A stretch of DNA of 5,637 nt from Clostridia bacterium (GTDB lineage Bacteria > Bacillota > Clostridia > Oscillospirales > Acutalibacteraceae), in contig JAFSBS010000421.1 in NCBI GenBank assembly GCA_017437165.1, positions 1-5,637 of the forward strand, given 5' to 3'. Under the pieces are notes generated by a model. The model had not been told where the DNA came from, searched no databases, and saw only the letters and a list, made by a program, of their open reading frames with translations. Shown here one piece after another: positions 5,571-5,637 of this stretch (position 1 is the stretch's first letter; every line of letters starts with the position of its first letter). Made by a program: the position numbers and the translations under genes.

Positions 5571-5637
5571 ATGTACTACATAACAGGAGATACACATGGT
5601 AATTTTGATAGAATTACCTATTTCCAGAATAAAATGC
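5571..5637 (+). CDS. Probable calcineurin-like metallophosphoesterase (3' end missing)
   Basis: Only the first 22 codons are in the window: MYYITGDTHGNFDRITYFQN and two more residues. A short N-terminal beta strand running straight into GDTHG is motif I (GDxHG) of calcineurin-like metallophosphoesterases, where Asp7 and His9 would bind the first metal ion. The start has an SD, GGAG at 5560-5563, 7 nt from the ATG. The gene begins 27 nt after the 599-aa gene stop, with no terminator between, so the two are probably co-transcribed. The substrate (phosphoprotein, nucleotide, nucleic acid) cannot be judged from this fragment, and the remaining metal-binding motifs (GDxxD, GNHD/E, HxH) lie beyond the edge. 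Confidence 0.75.
   Translation, partial: MYYITGDTHGNFDRITYFQNKM

Overview
This 5.6-kb window is AT-rich. It has strong purine-rich ribosome binding sites, one TTG start with a credible SD, sigma-A-type promoters and the standard genetic code, which together suggest a low-GC Firmicute, most likely a gut-type Clostridia member. That placement is inferred from sequence style; no marker gene is present. The window carries no rRNA, tRNA, CRISPR array, transposase or integrase.

Left part (1-2640), plus strand: a tight three-gene run. First comes the 3' part of a large beta-rich protein, cut by the window edge, that looks extracellular: two similar Gly/Ala-rich beta segments, a Thr/Ser/Pro linker and a C-terminal globular domain. 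It is followed 29 nt later by a 163-aa protein with three membrane segments. A 191-aa protein with three membrane segments and a charged cytoplasmic tail follows after 18 nt and starts at TTG. The run ends at a 15-bp perfect stem that can serve as a terminator for both converging transcripts. The three genes read as an envelope cluster of unknown function.

Middle part (2670-3743): a minus-strand XRE-family DNA-binding regulator and a 249-bp divergent control region. The regulator has a full consensus promoter (TTGACA, 17 nt, TATAAT). A 19-bp palindrome lies between its expected transcription start and its ribosome binding site, which suggests autoregulation. On the other side, a perfect extended -10 element (TGCTATAAT) stands just before the rightward gene. 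A second extended -10 element on the opposite strand is its mirror image around a CTCGG/CCGAG inverted repeat.

Right part (3744-5637), plus strand: a 599-aa acidic cytoplasmic protein of no family I recognise, followed after 27 nt by the first 22 codons of a probable calcineurin-like metallophosphoesterase (MYYITGDTHG start). The 599-aa protein contains a clear internal duplication and three dispersed copies of a helix-plus-Gly-aromatic motif. The regulator, its control region, the 599-aa protein and the phosphoesterase look like one regulated module. It is the best candidate here for an uncharacterised system, but its function cannot be read from the sequence.
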